Made by a program: the position numbers and the translations under genes
In this document: piece by piece, positions 12,138 to 21,455 of the stretch
How the letters are laid out: each line of letters begins with the position of its first letter
How positions within the stretch are numbered: the stretch's first letter is position 1
Source of the DNA: Ctenosaura bakeri
Taxonomy: Eukaryota > Chordata > Lepidosauria > Squamata > Iguanidae
Length of the DNA stretch: 64,000 bases
Assembly (NCBI GenBank): GCA_948474755.1
Contig: CAOLHI010001650.1
Location: forward strand, 124,001 to 188,000
Reading direction: 5' to 3'
Notes under the pieces: model-generated
Told to the model about the DNA's origin: nothing
What the model saw: the letters and a program-made list of their open reading frames with translations, nothing else
Databases searched by the model: none

Positions 12138-12712
12138 GGCCCTTTTCGCACGGGCCTTTTCTCGCGCAACAGCCCCGTGAGCTTCGCGGGAGTGGGAGCG
12201 TCGCTCCGCACGAAGCACTCCCACTTCCGCTGGGCTCACGGGGCTGAAGCAGTGCGAGCGTGGGTTTTTTGATTTTCGCTTCGAAGAGAAAATCATCCGC
12301 GCTTGCGCAATGCTCCCGGCGCCCGCACGCACTTACCTCTTGTGCGGAGCGTTGGGGAGCCAGCCGGGTCGCGCTTCCTTCCCTCCGCCCCTGCGGAAGA
12401 AAGGGACGGGGCAAGGCGCTAGCGCGACGGACGCGACACGTCCTGCTTCGTGCGCACGCGCGCGGGGGGCAGACGCGACAAGCACCTTTCTCGCGTGCGC
12501 GGGGGGGATGGACGGGACAAGCGCCTTTCTTGCGCGCGCGGGGGGGGGATGGACAGACGTGCGAGCCGCCTCCGCCTCCAGGAGGCTGCCGCTTCCCCGC
12601 TCGTTCCTTCGCCTGCGGAAGGAAGGAGGGGGAAGCGGCAGCCTCCCGGAGAAGGTTTCTTGCGCGAGCCGCCCTCCTCCGTCGCGCGAGCACCGGCGCT
12701 GCGAAAAGGGCC
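12138..12712. mobile_element. GC-rich MITE, Harbinger-like (copy B)
   Basis: The 575-bp element begins GGCCCTTTTCGCAC and ends GCGAAAAGGGCC and is flanked by AAA on both sides (12135-12137 and 12713-12715). It is very CpG-rich, with stretches of CGCG. It aligns over most of its length with the reverse complement of 18092-18615: both have GCCCCGTGAGC, GGGAGTGGGAGCGTCGCTCC, GATTTTCGCTTC-like, and GGTCGCGCTTCCTTCC blocks. It has internal inverted repeats (GCCCCGTGAGC against GCTCACGGGGC). Open frames of 170 and 224 codons on opposite strands cross it, but they are rich in A, R, P and G and follow from the base composition. They are not genes. Confidence 0.9.
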
Positions 12713-12784
12713 AAAGACTCAGTTAAGCTGGATCCTGTTCTCACTCATTCAGTGCCTGTATCAATGGTGTGATTTTACTTGTGG

Positions 12785-13008
12785 AACTAATTTCTGAGTA
12801 GATGCATAGAGGATGACTAAACTGAAGTTGTCATACTTTGGACATACCATGAGACAATGTGACTCATTAGAAAACATAGTACTTCATATAGGAAAGGAAG
12901 AAGACTGCACTTCAGGTAGATTGAGCCAATCAAGAAAGTCACAACATTGAGTTTGCAAGACCCGAGCAGAGCTATAAGGCAAAGCTGACTTGATGGCAAA
13001 TAACAAGT
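12785..13008 (+). mobile_element. Bov-B/RTE LINE 3' end fragment
   Basis: The plus strand translates, with decay, to the C-terminal end typical of Bov-B reverse transcriptase proteins: a FGHTMRQ-like phrase at about 12838, DSLEN-like, then an R-rich segment and a LxxLSRAV-like end, with the matching DNA TTGAGTTTGCAAGACCCGAG at 12949. It is followed by the classical tail GCTGACTTGATGGCAAATAA at 12984. About 220 bp remain, heavily 5' truncated. Bov-B is the likely source of the enzyme for the SINEs in this window, since those share its tail. Confidence 0.75.
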
Positions 13009-13147
13009 GTAGGAGTGTGTTGTAAATAGTAATTCAGTATTGCTAAGCCTGAAGTATGTGTGAGGGCCAAGAGCTAAACTAGAGTAGAGATGCACGAAAA
13101 CATGTCTGTCTTTCTGAAATATTTCAAACAGAAGCTGTGAGGAGCTG

Positions 13148-13228
13148 TGATACAAGGTCAAAGGACTGAGGGTATAACCCTACCCTCAAGATCCTCTTCC
13201 TGAAGGACCCGGGGGGGGGGTTGGGTTA
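13148..13228. repeat. 82-bp direct repeat, unit 2
   Basis: This is near-identical to 11911-11993 and lies 1,237 bp downstream in the same orientation. Between the two units lie MITE copy B and the Bov-B fragment. The very high identity contrasts with the visible decay of those neighbours. Confidence 0.85.
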
Positions 13229-15954
13229 GTTAAGCTTCATAGTATTTCCCAACCTGCTCTATGTACACATTTCTTTTTTCCTTCTTGAGCAAATACCAGT
13301 TTCAGGGAAAAGGGGATTTCCCCTCCTTTAGCTATTAATTACAAAAAGTTTAATAAGACAGAGGTACATGCATACACCAATATTAGCCTCTCTCATTTGA
13401 CCTTATAGCTAGAAAACCTTTTCCCAGTGTGGTGAATATACCATGAGTGGACATCATTAACTATGTTGCCTGCATTCTGGACTATTTTTTGTGAGATGAA
13501 AAATCAGTGTGTGAGCTTTATTGCATGTAAGAGTAAGTGAAGGTTCATATAAATGAACTTATCACCTTACAATCTCTTATATACAGAAAAGTATTATGTC
13601 AGAGAAAAACGCTGTGTAGCCCAGTGATTTCTCTGACATGTTAGGATTCTTTTAAAGAGAATTTTGATACAGAAGAGCACGCAGTCACACTGCACAATGA
13701 GTAAATGTAACAGTTCAGAAACAGGTTTATGAGTACAATGAGAACCAGACTAGTGGAAAATGAGTTTTGGAGGGTTTGTAGTGATTTCAAAAACTAAATG
13801 CCCTGTTTTGCCACAGACAACACTAGAATGAAAAATATGTGTCTTGTGTATCCCTAAATATCAATATTTCTGTCAGTGACTTTCAACTGTGTTTAAAACT
13901 ATTCCTGTTTCTTGTCAGCTCTTACCATAAAAATGGGAGAAATTAGTTCAAGAGGGAGAGATTCCAACCATAAGGACTGATCTCATAAATAGAAATGTTG
14001 TGGTGTATGCTATCCAAAGCATGTAGTTTGTAGGGGAGGGAATGGTTACATTAACTGACTAGACATTTTTGGGCCCTGGAAAAAGCATATATGGGTATCC
14101 GGTCAGCTGGATTTCAGTAAATGGTCAGCGGCAGACTGTCAGTATGACGCATTAGGCTGCTGGAATTTGATCTGGCAATACCCATTTGTGTGTTTTTTTC
14201 ATGCGAGAAAGTTTCCTTTATAACGGAACTAAGATTAGGGAAGTTGGATAAGAAATGCTCTTTTAGTCATGCCAATTTTCTCTTTGGACTTTCTTTGCTT
14301 TTGTAAGAACATGTGTATTGTGTGTGATTCAGTCTTACAAAAGCCTGCAAATGTGCCTTTATGGGAGCCAGAAGGAATATGGATAAAGTCTTCAGTCTTT
14401 AACTGTGAGATGTGCCAGCTAGATTTTCTATCAGGGGGATGGGCCAGAATGGAACACTGAAGACAGACTGTAAGCATTCCTTCTGGGTTGGTGTGAGGAG
14501 ACCTCCAGAATGCTTTATAAGAACATTGGCACCAATATAGCCTTAAAGGGACCAAGAGAGCCAGGAGGCACATTTCTAAAAAGTGATGCATTCATCTTCA
14601 TCTTCTCTCTATAAAGAAAATATCAGGATGGGGAAAAAGAGAGATGAGCAGGTGTAAATTTGTGACTGGCAGCTCTAGCTTCCAATCACAGTGAATGCAT
14701 GGCTGAAGAAGAGGAGAGGAAAAAAAAGAAAGAAAAGAGAATCTTAAATTGCTTTTCATTCATCACAACTCCCTAACTCTTTTACTTCTCCTTCTGAAAT
14801 TTCAGAGGTTTCTTGTCTAGGGACATCTTTCTGACATATGCCATATCTATAAAAATTGTCCTGGTACCTGTGGAGGTGGCAAGGGGAAGCAACTCCACTT
14901 AAATTCAACCCCTTCAGCAAGAGCAACTGTCCCTACAAATTTTACCCAATTCTTCCAAGAAATATTATTGTTAATAAAATGGTTATAGCATACAACCCCT
15001 CCACACCTGTATGTATGAAATTTAGCAGGATAATCTCCTCCTAGTGGGCTTGTGTGCTGATTAATTCCATGCAAGTCTGACCCCCCTCCTTCCAGGTTAT
15101 AGCCATTACCTATTATAGTTAAATGGAGGTAGGGAGATTTGGATTTCCAAGATGAGATTCAGATTCAGATCCAGGTCAGACTGAGCAGTCTCTGAAGATG
15201 TCCAAGTCAAATCAAACTGTTTTCTGAATTGCCCAATTCAAGTTCATATTGGATCTTATTACTGGTGTGCCCATCCCTAATATTTAGAGCCTCCAAGGAA
15301 GATCCAGCTATATCCTGTCCAGGCTATTGAGAAATCATCCACTGGTCATTTTGAGGTTGATGTGCAGAAACACATCCATAATAACATTAATCCTCTGTTC
15401 TTCAGTACAAAGCTAGGAGCATATGACCAAGTATTTGAAGAAGATCAAGTAGCTGATTAACAAAGATCTGATAAGGGTTTGTTAGTATTGAAAGCCAATG
15501 ATGTAGCTACTCCTCTAGCAAAGTTCACTGTCACGTGACATGCTTTGGTAACTTTTGACAGGTAAAAGCAGCAAATTTACATGATATATACCCTTGTATT
15601 AAGGCTGAGTTTGAAATCTTTGTTCCCCTGGTAGATGAGTGAAAAGAAATAGAAAGCAAATGTGAACACTGTCACTATCCATTTTATGCAAATTTTGACA
15701 GCCCTGTTAACATCCAAGATGTCAGTAGATTTGGACTAAAGGACTGTGTTGCGAGTGGTGAGAGCAGAACATTGAGAGTGGTGAAGCAGAACATTTGAGT
15801 AGAAAAGAGGGCTCAAGAAGAGTGACAGAATTCTTCTATAATTTTTTTCTTGAAGTTGGCATCTATAAAATATATGTTCATGAGCAGCTAAAGCAGCCCA
15901 TCTAAAGAAATTTCAAAATGAAGATACTCTTGAGCAGTCTGTGTCCTTGCCCCA
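13229..15954. other. Unassigned DNA; E-box palindrome at 15529
   Basis: No gene or confident repeat is recognised over about 2.7 kb. The 118-codon minus frame at 14235-14591 has no motif I know. A GATTCAGATTCAGATCC patch at 15155-15175 is a short internal repeat. A perfect 12-bp palindrome with a CACGTG core lies at 15529-15540. Confidence 0.4.
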
Positions 15955-16790
15955 AAATAATTAATCATGGAATTGAAGCCTGCCCCTTTAAAGTACTGGT
16001 GTAGAATCCTGGCTTTAAAGTATTTTCTCCTGAAATGGTAGGGCTCAGGAGCGAGGAAATGGATGATTTCAATGCCGGTACCGAGCCCGGTACCGACATG
16101 GTGGACGGTGCAGCAGCCGCCGACATCGCCGATGGAACAGTCGCTTGACGTGATTTCTCTGACATCACAATGTGGGCCTCAGGCTGATCTCTTGCTCGCA
16201 AGGATTCCTCCCAACAGTATGATTTCAGCCTTGCCGAGTGGTTCCGTAGAGTTTGTGTGGTGAACTCCCGGCAAATAGAGCAGGCACGAACGTTATGGGT
16301 TTCCCCCAAACAAAAAAGGCACTCACGATGTTTGTCGGATAAAGAGACTTTCCGTCCACACGATGCACACTTCTTGAACAGGGCCAACATAGACTAAGAG
16401 TCCAAGGCAGCCAAACAAGCTCAAAGAAGGAGAAGAGTCCGAGGATTTGAAAAGAAGCGAAGGAAAAGGAGAAGAAAGGAGGGGGTTCGAAAAACCAAAA
16501 ACCAATCCGTAATCCAAAAGCCGTAGTCAAAGTTCGAAAAACCGAGTCAAGCCAAGGAAATCCAATGAATTAACAAGAAAGTACAAGCCACAAGCAAAGA
16601 ACCTTCTGTACGCGAAGGCAGATGAGAAAGAACTGAGGAGTGACGGTTACTCAGTGGGATGAGCATGCGCAGTATCAGCATGGGGGAGGGGTTCCTGCTA
16701 AGCTACTAAGCTCTAGAATCTTCCGAACGCTACCACGCACGTGCGAAAGCTGCTACTGTGTGAGGCACAGAGACCATGAAGAAGAATGGT
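15955..16790 (-). mobile_element. Truncated retroelement: 5' leader plus gag-like frame
   Basis: Read on the minus strand, the element starts near 16790 with a CTTCTTCATGGTCTCTGTG leader, runs through a purine/pyrimidine-skewed leader with GCGCATGCTC near 16660, and enters an open frame at 16390. The frame encodes a zinc-ribbon protein of a type I associate with reptile and amphibian gypsy/DIRS-like elements. It is cut off near 15955; no protease, reverse transcriptase or integrase follows. The segment is less AT-rich than its surroundings and has CpG-containing patches. Element class is uncertain. Confidence 0.6.
15965..16390 (-). pseudogene. Gag-like zinc-ribbon protein of a retroelement
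   Basis: This 141-residue frame has an N-terminal cysteine cluster: C8-x2-C11, C24-x2-C27, H32 and C37-x2-C40, followed by a basic stretch with an LRN-x3-RLK-like segment (residues ~68-75) and a serine/proline/alanine-rich tail. That arrangement is familiar from the first open frame of retroelements in amphibians and reptiles, where it is thought to bind nucleic acid; the function is inferred here. The start is the methionine at 16390, just before the first cysteine pair. Full-length relatives would be longer, so this is a 3'-truncated relic although its frame is still open. An alternative is a domesticated protein, but no splice or promoter evidence supports that. Confidence 0.55.
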
Positions 16791-17161
16791 TAGTTATTTC
16801 CTTAGACTGTTCCAAGACAATATAATTACCCCACTGAGTAGCAATGTTCCTACCCAGACTTGGTTTGGATTTTGCCAGACCTAAATATCCAAAGGCCACT
16901 GAAAGAAGGCAAGGCTCACTGCAAGATGTCTGACATCAGTAGAATTCTAGATAATATATGATTTTCAACAAATCTTAATATGGCTTCTGCAAAAGATAAA
17001 CCCAGTTAATGATACACGTCTTTCTGCAACATGAGTTGTGCTATCATTGTGACAAAGATTTGTGGGGGAAGGGAACTTCGGTCTACATGCAGAAGCCAGT
17101 CTAGGTGGCAAGGCTCAATGCTGGGAATGTGGCTCCCAGTCAGAAAAATGAGGAAACTTCC

Positions 17162-18059
17162 TGTTGTCACCCTGATTTCTGGAGTCCCAAGGGAGACACC
17201 TCAATGTGCTCCAAATAATGGGGAATGGAAACTAGCTAGAGCACAAGCTATAGCAATGTAAGAGGCAGGGCAACGTAGCGAGATCTTGAACCCAATATTT
17301 ACGGGGTCAGGCCGAGTCACGAACCAAGCAGAAGTAAATTACAATTGTTTTATTTATTGAAAGACAATCACAACACACATACGCATTCACTCACTCAGAT
17401 CTAAAAATATAAAAGGGAGGAGCTTTGATAGAGGATTTTGAGAGGGATTTTTCAGGGGAAATACTACACCTGATCCTGTAGCCCGGGCAGTCAGAAGAAA
17501 AGTCAGTTGGAGCGGAGATTCTCAGCACGTGGAGGCTGAGGGGAAGGCTTGGCAAACAGAGCAGCAGCAAGACAGGATAGAAGCCAGGAGCAATCCGAAG
17601 AAGCGCTCAAAATCAGGGGTTCTTATAGGGGAAAATGTGCCTGTAGGGTAGTCCGTTCCCAGGGAAAACAATGGGTTTTGGGTTGGAGACAAAGCCTCCG
17701 AAAGGTCAGTACTTAAGATGATTGAATTTTGGCAGAGTTGTCAATGGTGCGGACAGTATGCAGATAGGGAGTGCTTGACAGTTGGCTATTCAGAAGCACT
17801 AATCTCATCAAGCTGCCTGCTCGGGGTAGAGAATCTTTTGTATGCTTCATGCATACTCAATGTAGTTTCAAATCGTACTTGCCTGGAGGTCTCCTGAAGC
17901 TGCATTCCAGCAAATTACTAGCCTGCCTGATTTATCCTGTATTCTTCAGCTATTTCGACCGTGTCCATGTGTGTGCTTGTCCGGGGGCCTCGCAAGCACA
18001 TGGAGAGGAATGGCTTGGAATAGTCAGACTTTAGATATCAAATTATATTTAGTAGACCA
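17162..18059 (-). mobile_element. Solo LTR 2 of an endogenous retrovirus-like element
   Basis: On the minus strand it runs from about 18059 to 17162 and ends in GGGTGACAACA, the counterpart of GGGTAACA in the sibling LTRs. A TATA-like TATAAG is at 17622-17627 (minus) and AATAAA-type signals lie at 17349-17358 (minus). The block from 17247 to 17640 is collinear with the truncated LTR at 39534-40145 (GGGGTCAGGCC, TACACCTGATCCTGTAG, GTGGAGGCTGAGGGGAAGGC, AAGTGCTCAAAATCAGGGG-like), so those two form a subfamily. No retroviral internal region adjoins it. The left (U3) boundary is approximate. Confidence 0.75.
17622..17627 (-). promoter_or_regulatory. TATA-like box of solo LTR 2
   Basis: On the minus strand TATAAG is followed within ~20 bp by the ACCCCTGATTTTGAG block shared with the LTR at 39534. 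The poly(A) signal is ~270 bp downstream, a normal R-region distance. Confidence 0.5.
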
Positions 18060-18091
18060 CAGGCCCAGATTATAAACTACAGTAACACTGT

Positions 18092-18615
18092 GGCCCTTTT
18101 TGCACTGAGGCTTCTAGCGCAAGCGGGGGAGGCCAGCAAGCGCAAGAAGGCTCCTCTGGGAGGCTGCCGCTTCCCCCTCCTTCCTTCCGCAGGCGAAGGA
18201 ACCAGCGGGGAAGCGGCACCGAAGGAGGCTTGCCGTGCAAGCCGCCCTCCCCCGTGCGAAGCGGGAGACCTCGCGCCGGATTCCCCCCACGCGCGCCGGA
18301 TTCCTCCCCCGCGCGCGCAAAGCGGGCGGCGTCACGTCCCCCCCGCTCCTTCCTTCCGCAGGGGCGGAAGGAAGGAAGCGCGACCCGGCCGGCTCCCGGA
18401 GGCTCCGCACGAAAGGTAAGTGCGGGTGGGCGCCAGGAGCGTTGCACGAGCGTGGGGTGATTTTCGCTTGGACGCGAAAATCAAAAGACCTGCACTCGCG
18501 CCGCTTCAGCCCCGTGAGCCGGGCGGAAATGGGAGTGCGTCGTGCGGAGCGACGCTCCCACTCCCGCGAGGCTCACGGGGCTGTCGCGTGAGCAAAGGCC
18601 CATGCGAAAAGGGCC
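18092..18615. mobile_element. GC-rich MITE, Harbinger-like (copy C)
   Basis: The 524-bp element starts GGCCCTTTTTGCAC and ends GCGAAAAGGGCC, with TGT on both sides (18089-18091 and 18616-18618). It is the same family as copy B at 12138 but in the opposite orientation. On the plus strand it contains GAAAGGTAAGTGCGG near 18410-18424, an excellent match to the splice-donor consensus; copy B has the equivalent motif on the minus strand. Internal inverted repeats (CAGCCCCGTGAGC and GCTCACGGGGCTG) flank a CGTGCGGAGCGACGCTCCC segment. Open frames of 60-125 codons on both strands are composition artefacts. Confidence 0.9.
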
Positions 18616-20352
18616 TGTGTTTGCTGCACCATGAAGCATATGGTAACAGGGGCACCCAGGGACTTCCACATTAGGGATTTTGGTGAATCTGCGCTGGGTT
18701 TTATTTCAGACCTTAAATAAATCCAAGGTGCTGAACCACTTTAACAAATAAGGTTTAGCACCATGGATAAAGTCTGGTCTAAAGCCTGGAGTGGATTGAC
18801 CATACTCTTCAACTGGAAGCCTCTCTCTGTTCCTATATTGAAATATAAATCTGTGTGGTCAGGCTACAAGTATGTTGCAGTGCAGTGCCACATTGATTGT
18901 CTGAAAGGCATTCATCCCAAACCCGTGGCATTTTAAAAATGTGTTGATGCATCTTAAATCCAGGATTGTATACCAGTCTCCCCTGCTTTTGTGCAACACT
19001 AGAAAATATTGAATATATCCCAGAAAAAGATTTTTGACAATGAACCAATTCTGTAGCTCCTATTTTTTTCTGAGATTTAATATTTGTTAGTTTTAATGGA
19101 AGATACAAACAAATCCGTTCATAAAAATGGAGAAAAGAAAAAAGAACAAGGAAAACCACACACAAACAAGCTTCACATGTGTATAATTAATTAGAACTAA
19201 AATTAAACTAAACTAATTCGACGGAACTAAAACTGGTCCTATTTCAATGAGATAGGCAACAGTTAGCAATACAATTCTGCTGGCTGTTTGCGGTAATAAA
19301 TGGAATGAAATGAATGAATGAATGAGTTAGCAATACAATTTGCTTTTTCTAAACTGCAACAACAACAACAAAACCCCAAGGTCCTTAGTACATGAGAAAG
19401 AAGTAAAAAATGGGGGCATGGGGAGAGTGATGGCTTGTACCTTTTCCTATGCTATTTCTCGCAATGAGAGATTTGGGCAATGGTGGGTATGCCATAATAA
19501 TGTGCCATAATAACATTATTACAGACACATACACTCATACACACACACATGTACAGACAAGCTAATTGTGAAGCACAGGGCAGGGCAAACGGGCTAGTGA
19601 TAACGGCATTAGTGCAGATGAAAAAACTATGTAAATCATGGTATTACAGCACAAATGTGGCAAAGGTGTGATATACAGTGTCAACAATCAGCTATCCTTA
19701 CCAGTACAGCTGAATTGGTTTTCAAGCAGTATAACCTGCCATAACAGCATTGTACAATAAAGACCTAAGCTGTTACACTATTATGGTGTAATTTCATAGC
19801 TTTAACTTAAGGTAATGGCTTACCTTAAAAAAAAATTAAAAAGTAAAACTATGGTGGCAACACTGTGGTCCGTGTACCTCAGAAAAGCAGTGGAGAAATC
19901 TTTAGACAATATTCCATGTAGTAAAGGGATTTGAATAGTGCCTTTAAATGGTTAATATGTCAGGATAGCAGTTTTACAGCACCTTAACAGCAAACCATAT
20001 AGATAGTTTGAGTCCTGATATCTCAATCCATTTCACTGCAAGAATGATTGATTAGGGGGTGTGGTGTGGGTGTGGTCTGGTTGTCCCTCCTTTGGGGTTA
20101 TTCCCTATATTTTCCTATATAGGAAAAGAATCTGAAAAAACATAGACTACAGAAAACATAGCTAGTTTCTTTGGAAATTTTGTCCTCCCTTCCCAAATAC
20201 TGGAAGTGGTCTGAAGTTTCCCTGCTGAAGATTTCCTTGGGAATCTCCAAGGAAGGAATGAACAGACCACACCCACACCAGACTGACTAAACAATCATTC
20301 TCACAATGAAGTGGAATGAGACATCCACACCCAAACTGGCTATTGTATCTTA
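18616..20352. other. Unassigned AT-rich DNA
   Basis: No gene is recognised. It contains a 48-bp retro-insertion at 19277-19324 with a 16-bp target duplication. A short ACACATACACTCATACACACA patch lies near 19525-19550. The 110-codon minus frame at 18833-19165 has no recognisable motif. Confidence 0.4.
19277..19324 (+). mobile_element. 48-bp retrotransposon end with perfect 16-bp TSD
   Basis: AGTTAGCAATACAATT occurs at 19261-19276 and again at 19325-19340. Between them sit 48 bp ending in GGTAATAAATGG and a run of AATG units. A short GC-containing block with an AATG-type tail flanked by a long perfect duplication is what an extreme 5' truncation of an L2/CR1-type LINE or a LINE-tailed SINE leaves behind. 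Confidence 0.7.
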
Positions 20353-20555
20353 GGCCATTTCCACACTACATCGTTATACTGCTATTATTCCACTTTCAAC
20401 ATCCTATGGAATCCCGGGGTTTGCAGTTTAAGGAGGGGCCTTTACAATTCTCAGCCAAAGAACTCTTTGGCCTCAGTAAACTACAAACCCCAGAATTCCA
20501 CAGGAATGTTGAAAGTGGAATACTAGCACTATGACAGTTTAGGGTGGAAATGGCC
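20353..20555. mobile_element. Palindromic MITE, ~200-bp subfamily
   Basis: It begins GGCCATTTCCACAC and ends GTGGAAATGGCC. The arms pair along much of the length: TATTCCACTTTCAACATCCT on the left against AATGTTGAAAGTGGAATA on the right, and GGGGTTTGCAGTTTA against TAAACTACAAACCCC-like. The flanking triplets are TTA and ATA, one mismatch from a 3-bp duplication. There is no coding capacity. Sibling copies are at 23734, 30459, 39006, 47490 and 62950. Confidence 0.85.
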
Positions 20556-21311
20556 ATAGTGGGAAAGAGTCATTAATGGATTATTTTCAACATGAAAAAA
20601 AAAAATCATGCTCCCAATGATTGTGCAGCATAACAGCACCAGACAAACCATGATGTTATGTGATAAGGCTGACATAAAAGTGAGACCAAACTGTTGCTAT
20701 GATGGTATAATGGCATGACCCCAAAACAGAAAATACCTGCCCCTAGAAGCTAGAGAGAGAACTAACTTGTTTTGTGGGACAGAGCTTTGTATGCTAACCC
20801 TCAAAGACAGTCTTGGTTGACCTATCATTCCATGCCATCCACTCCTAGACTGGAATAGAAAACATCTGAGGTAGAACTGCTGTTTACCAGTGCAGGGTTA
20901 TTGATATAGGTATAGAGAAAGAAGTCTTGAATTCCAAGGTGGAACCTTGAACAGGACCAGGCTGGCTTAAAACTTTTGTGGTTTCTATCTTGAAAGGAAG
21001 GAAAAGGTGACCTACTGATTCATTGAACTCCATTCCCCCCTCCCTCCCTCCCTCCCTCCTTTCTTTTAAAGGAAAAAGGAACTGTTGTCCTTATGAGTTT
21101 TGTAAGTTTACTGGGTCATGTCCACCACTAAGGAATATATTCTTCATAACCTGTCCTGACCTCTGAAGAAGGCATTGCTGTGCACATGTGTTATCCTCAA
21201 TCCATATGGAGAAGCTGTCAAGAGGAATGAAGGTATGGTAGAAGCACACCAAACTAGGCCAGCAGCTTCATGGATTTTACACAAAGTCATATCTGAGTAC
21301 CTCTCACTTTG
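20556..21311. other. Unassigned DNA with a CCCT microsatellite
   Basis: No gene is recognised. A (CCCT)n-like tract at about 21035-21060 is the only simple repeat. Confidence 0.4.
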
Positions 21312-21455
21312 ATACTTCCAAGTAGTCATTCTCAATCTTTGGCCCTCCACACATCTTAGACTTCAGGTCCCAGATGCTCTGACCATTGCCCAAACTGACT
21401 GGGGGTTATGGGAACTGAAGTCCAAAATACTTCTTAACCAAAGATTAGGAATCAC
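21312..21455. mobile_element. Short hAT-like MITE
   Basis: The left end AGTCATTCTCAATCTTTGG (near 21313) is the inverse of the right end CCAAAGATTAGGAATCACTG (near 21436-21455), giving ~19-bp imperfect TIRs of the CAGTG type seen in hAT elements. The interior contains the paired phrases ACTTCAGGTCCCAGA and GGAACTGAAGTCC. No target duplication could be resolved. It is non-coding. Confidence 0.6.

Noticed and set aside
12070..12772. Open frames of 224 (minus) and 170 (plus) codons in GC-rich DNA.
   Set aside because: They overlap on opposite strands, are dominated by A, R, P and G, and lie inside a transposon with TIRs and a 3-bp duplication.
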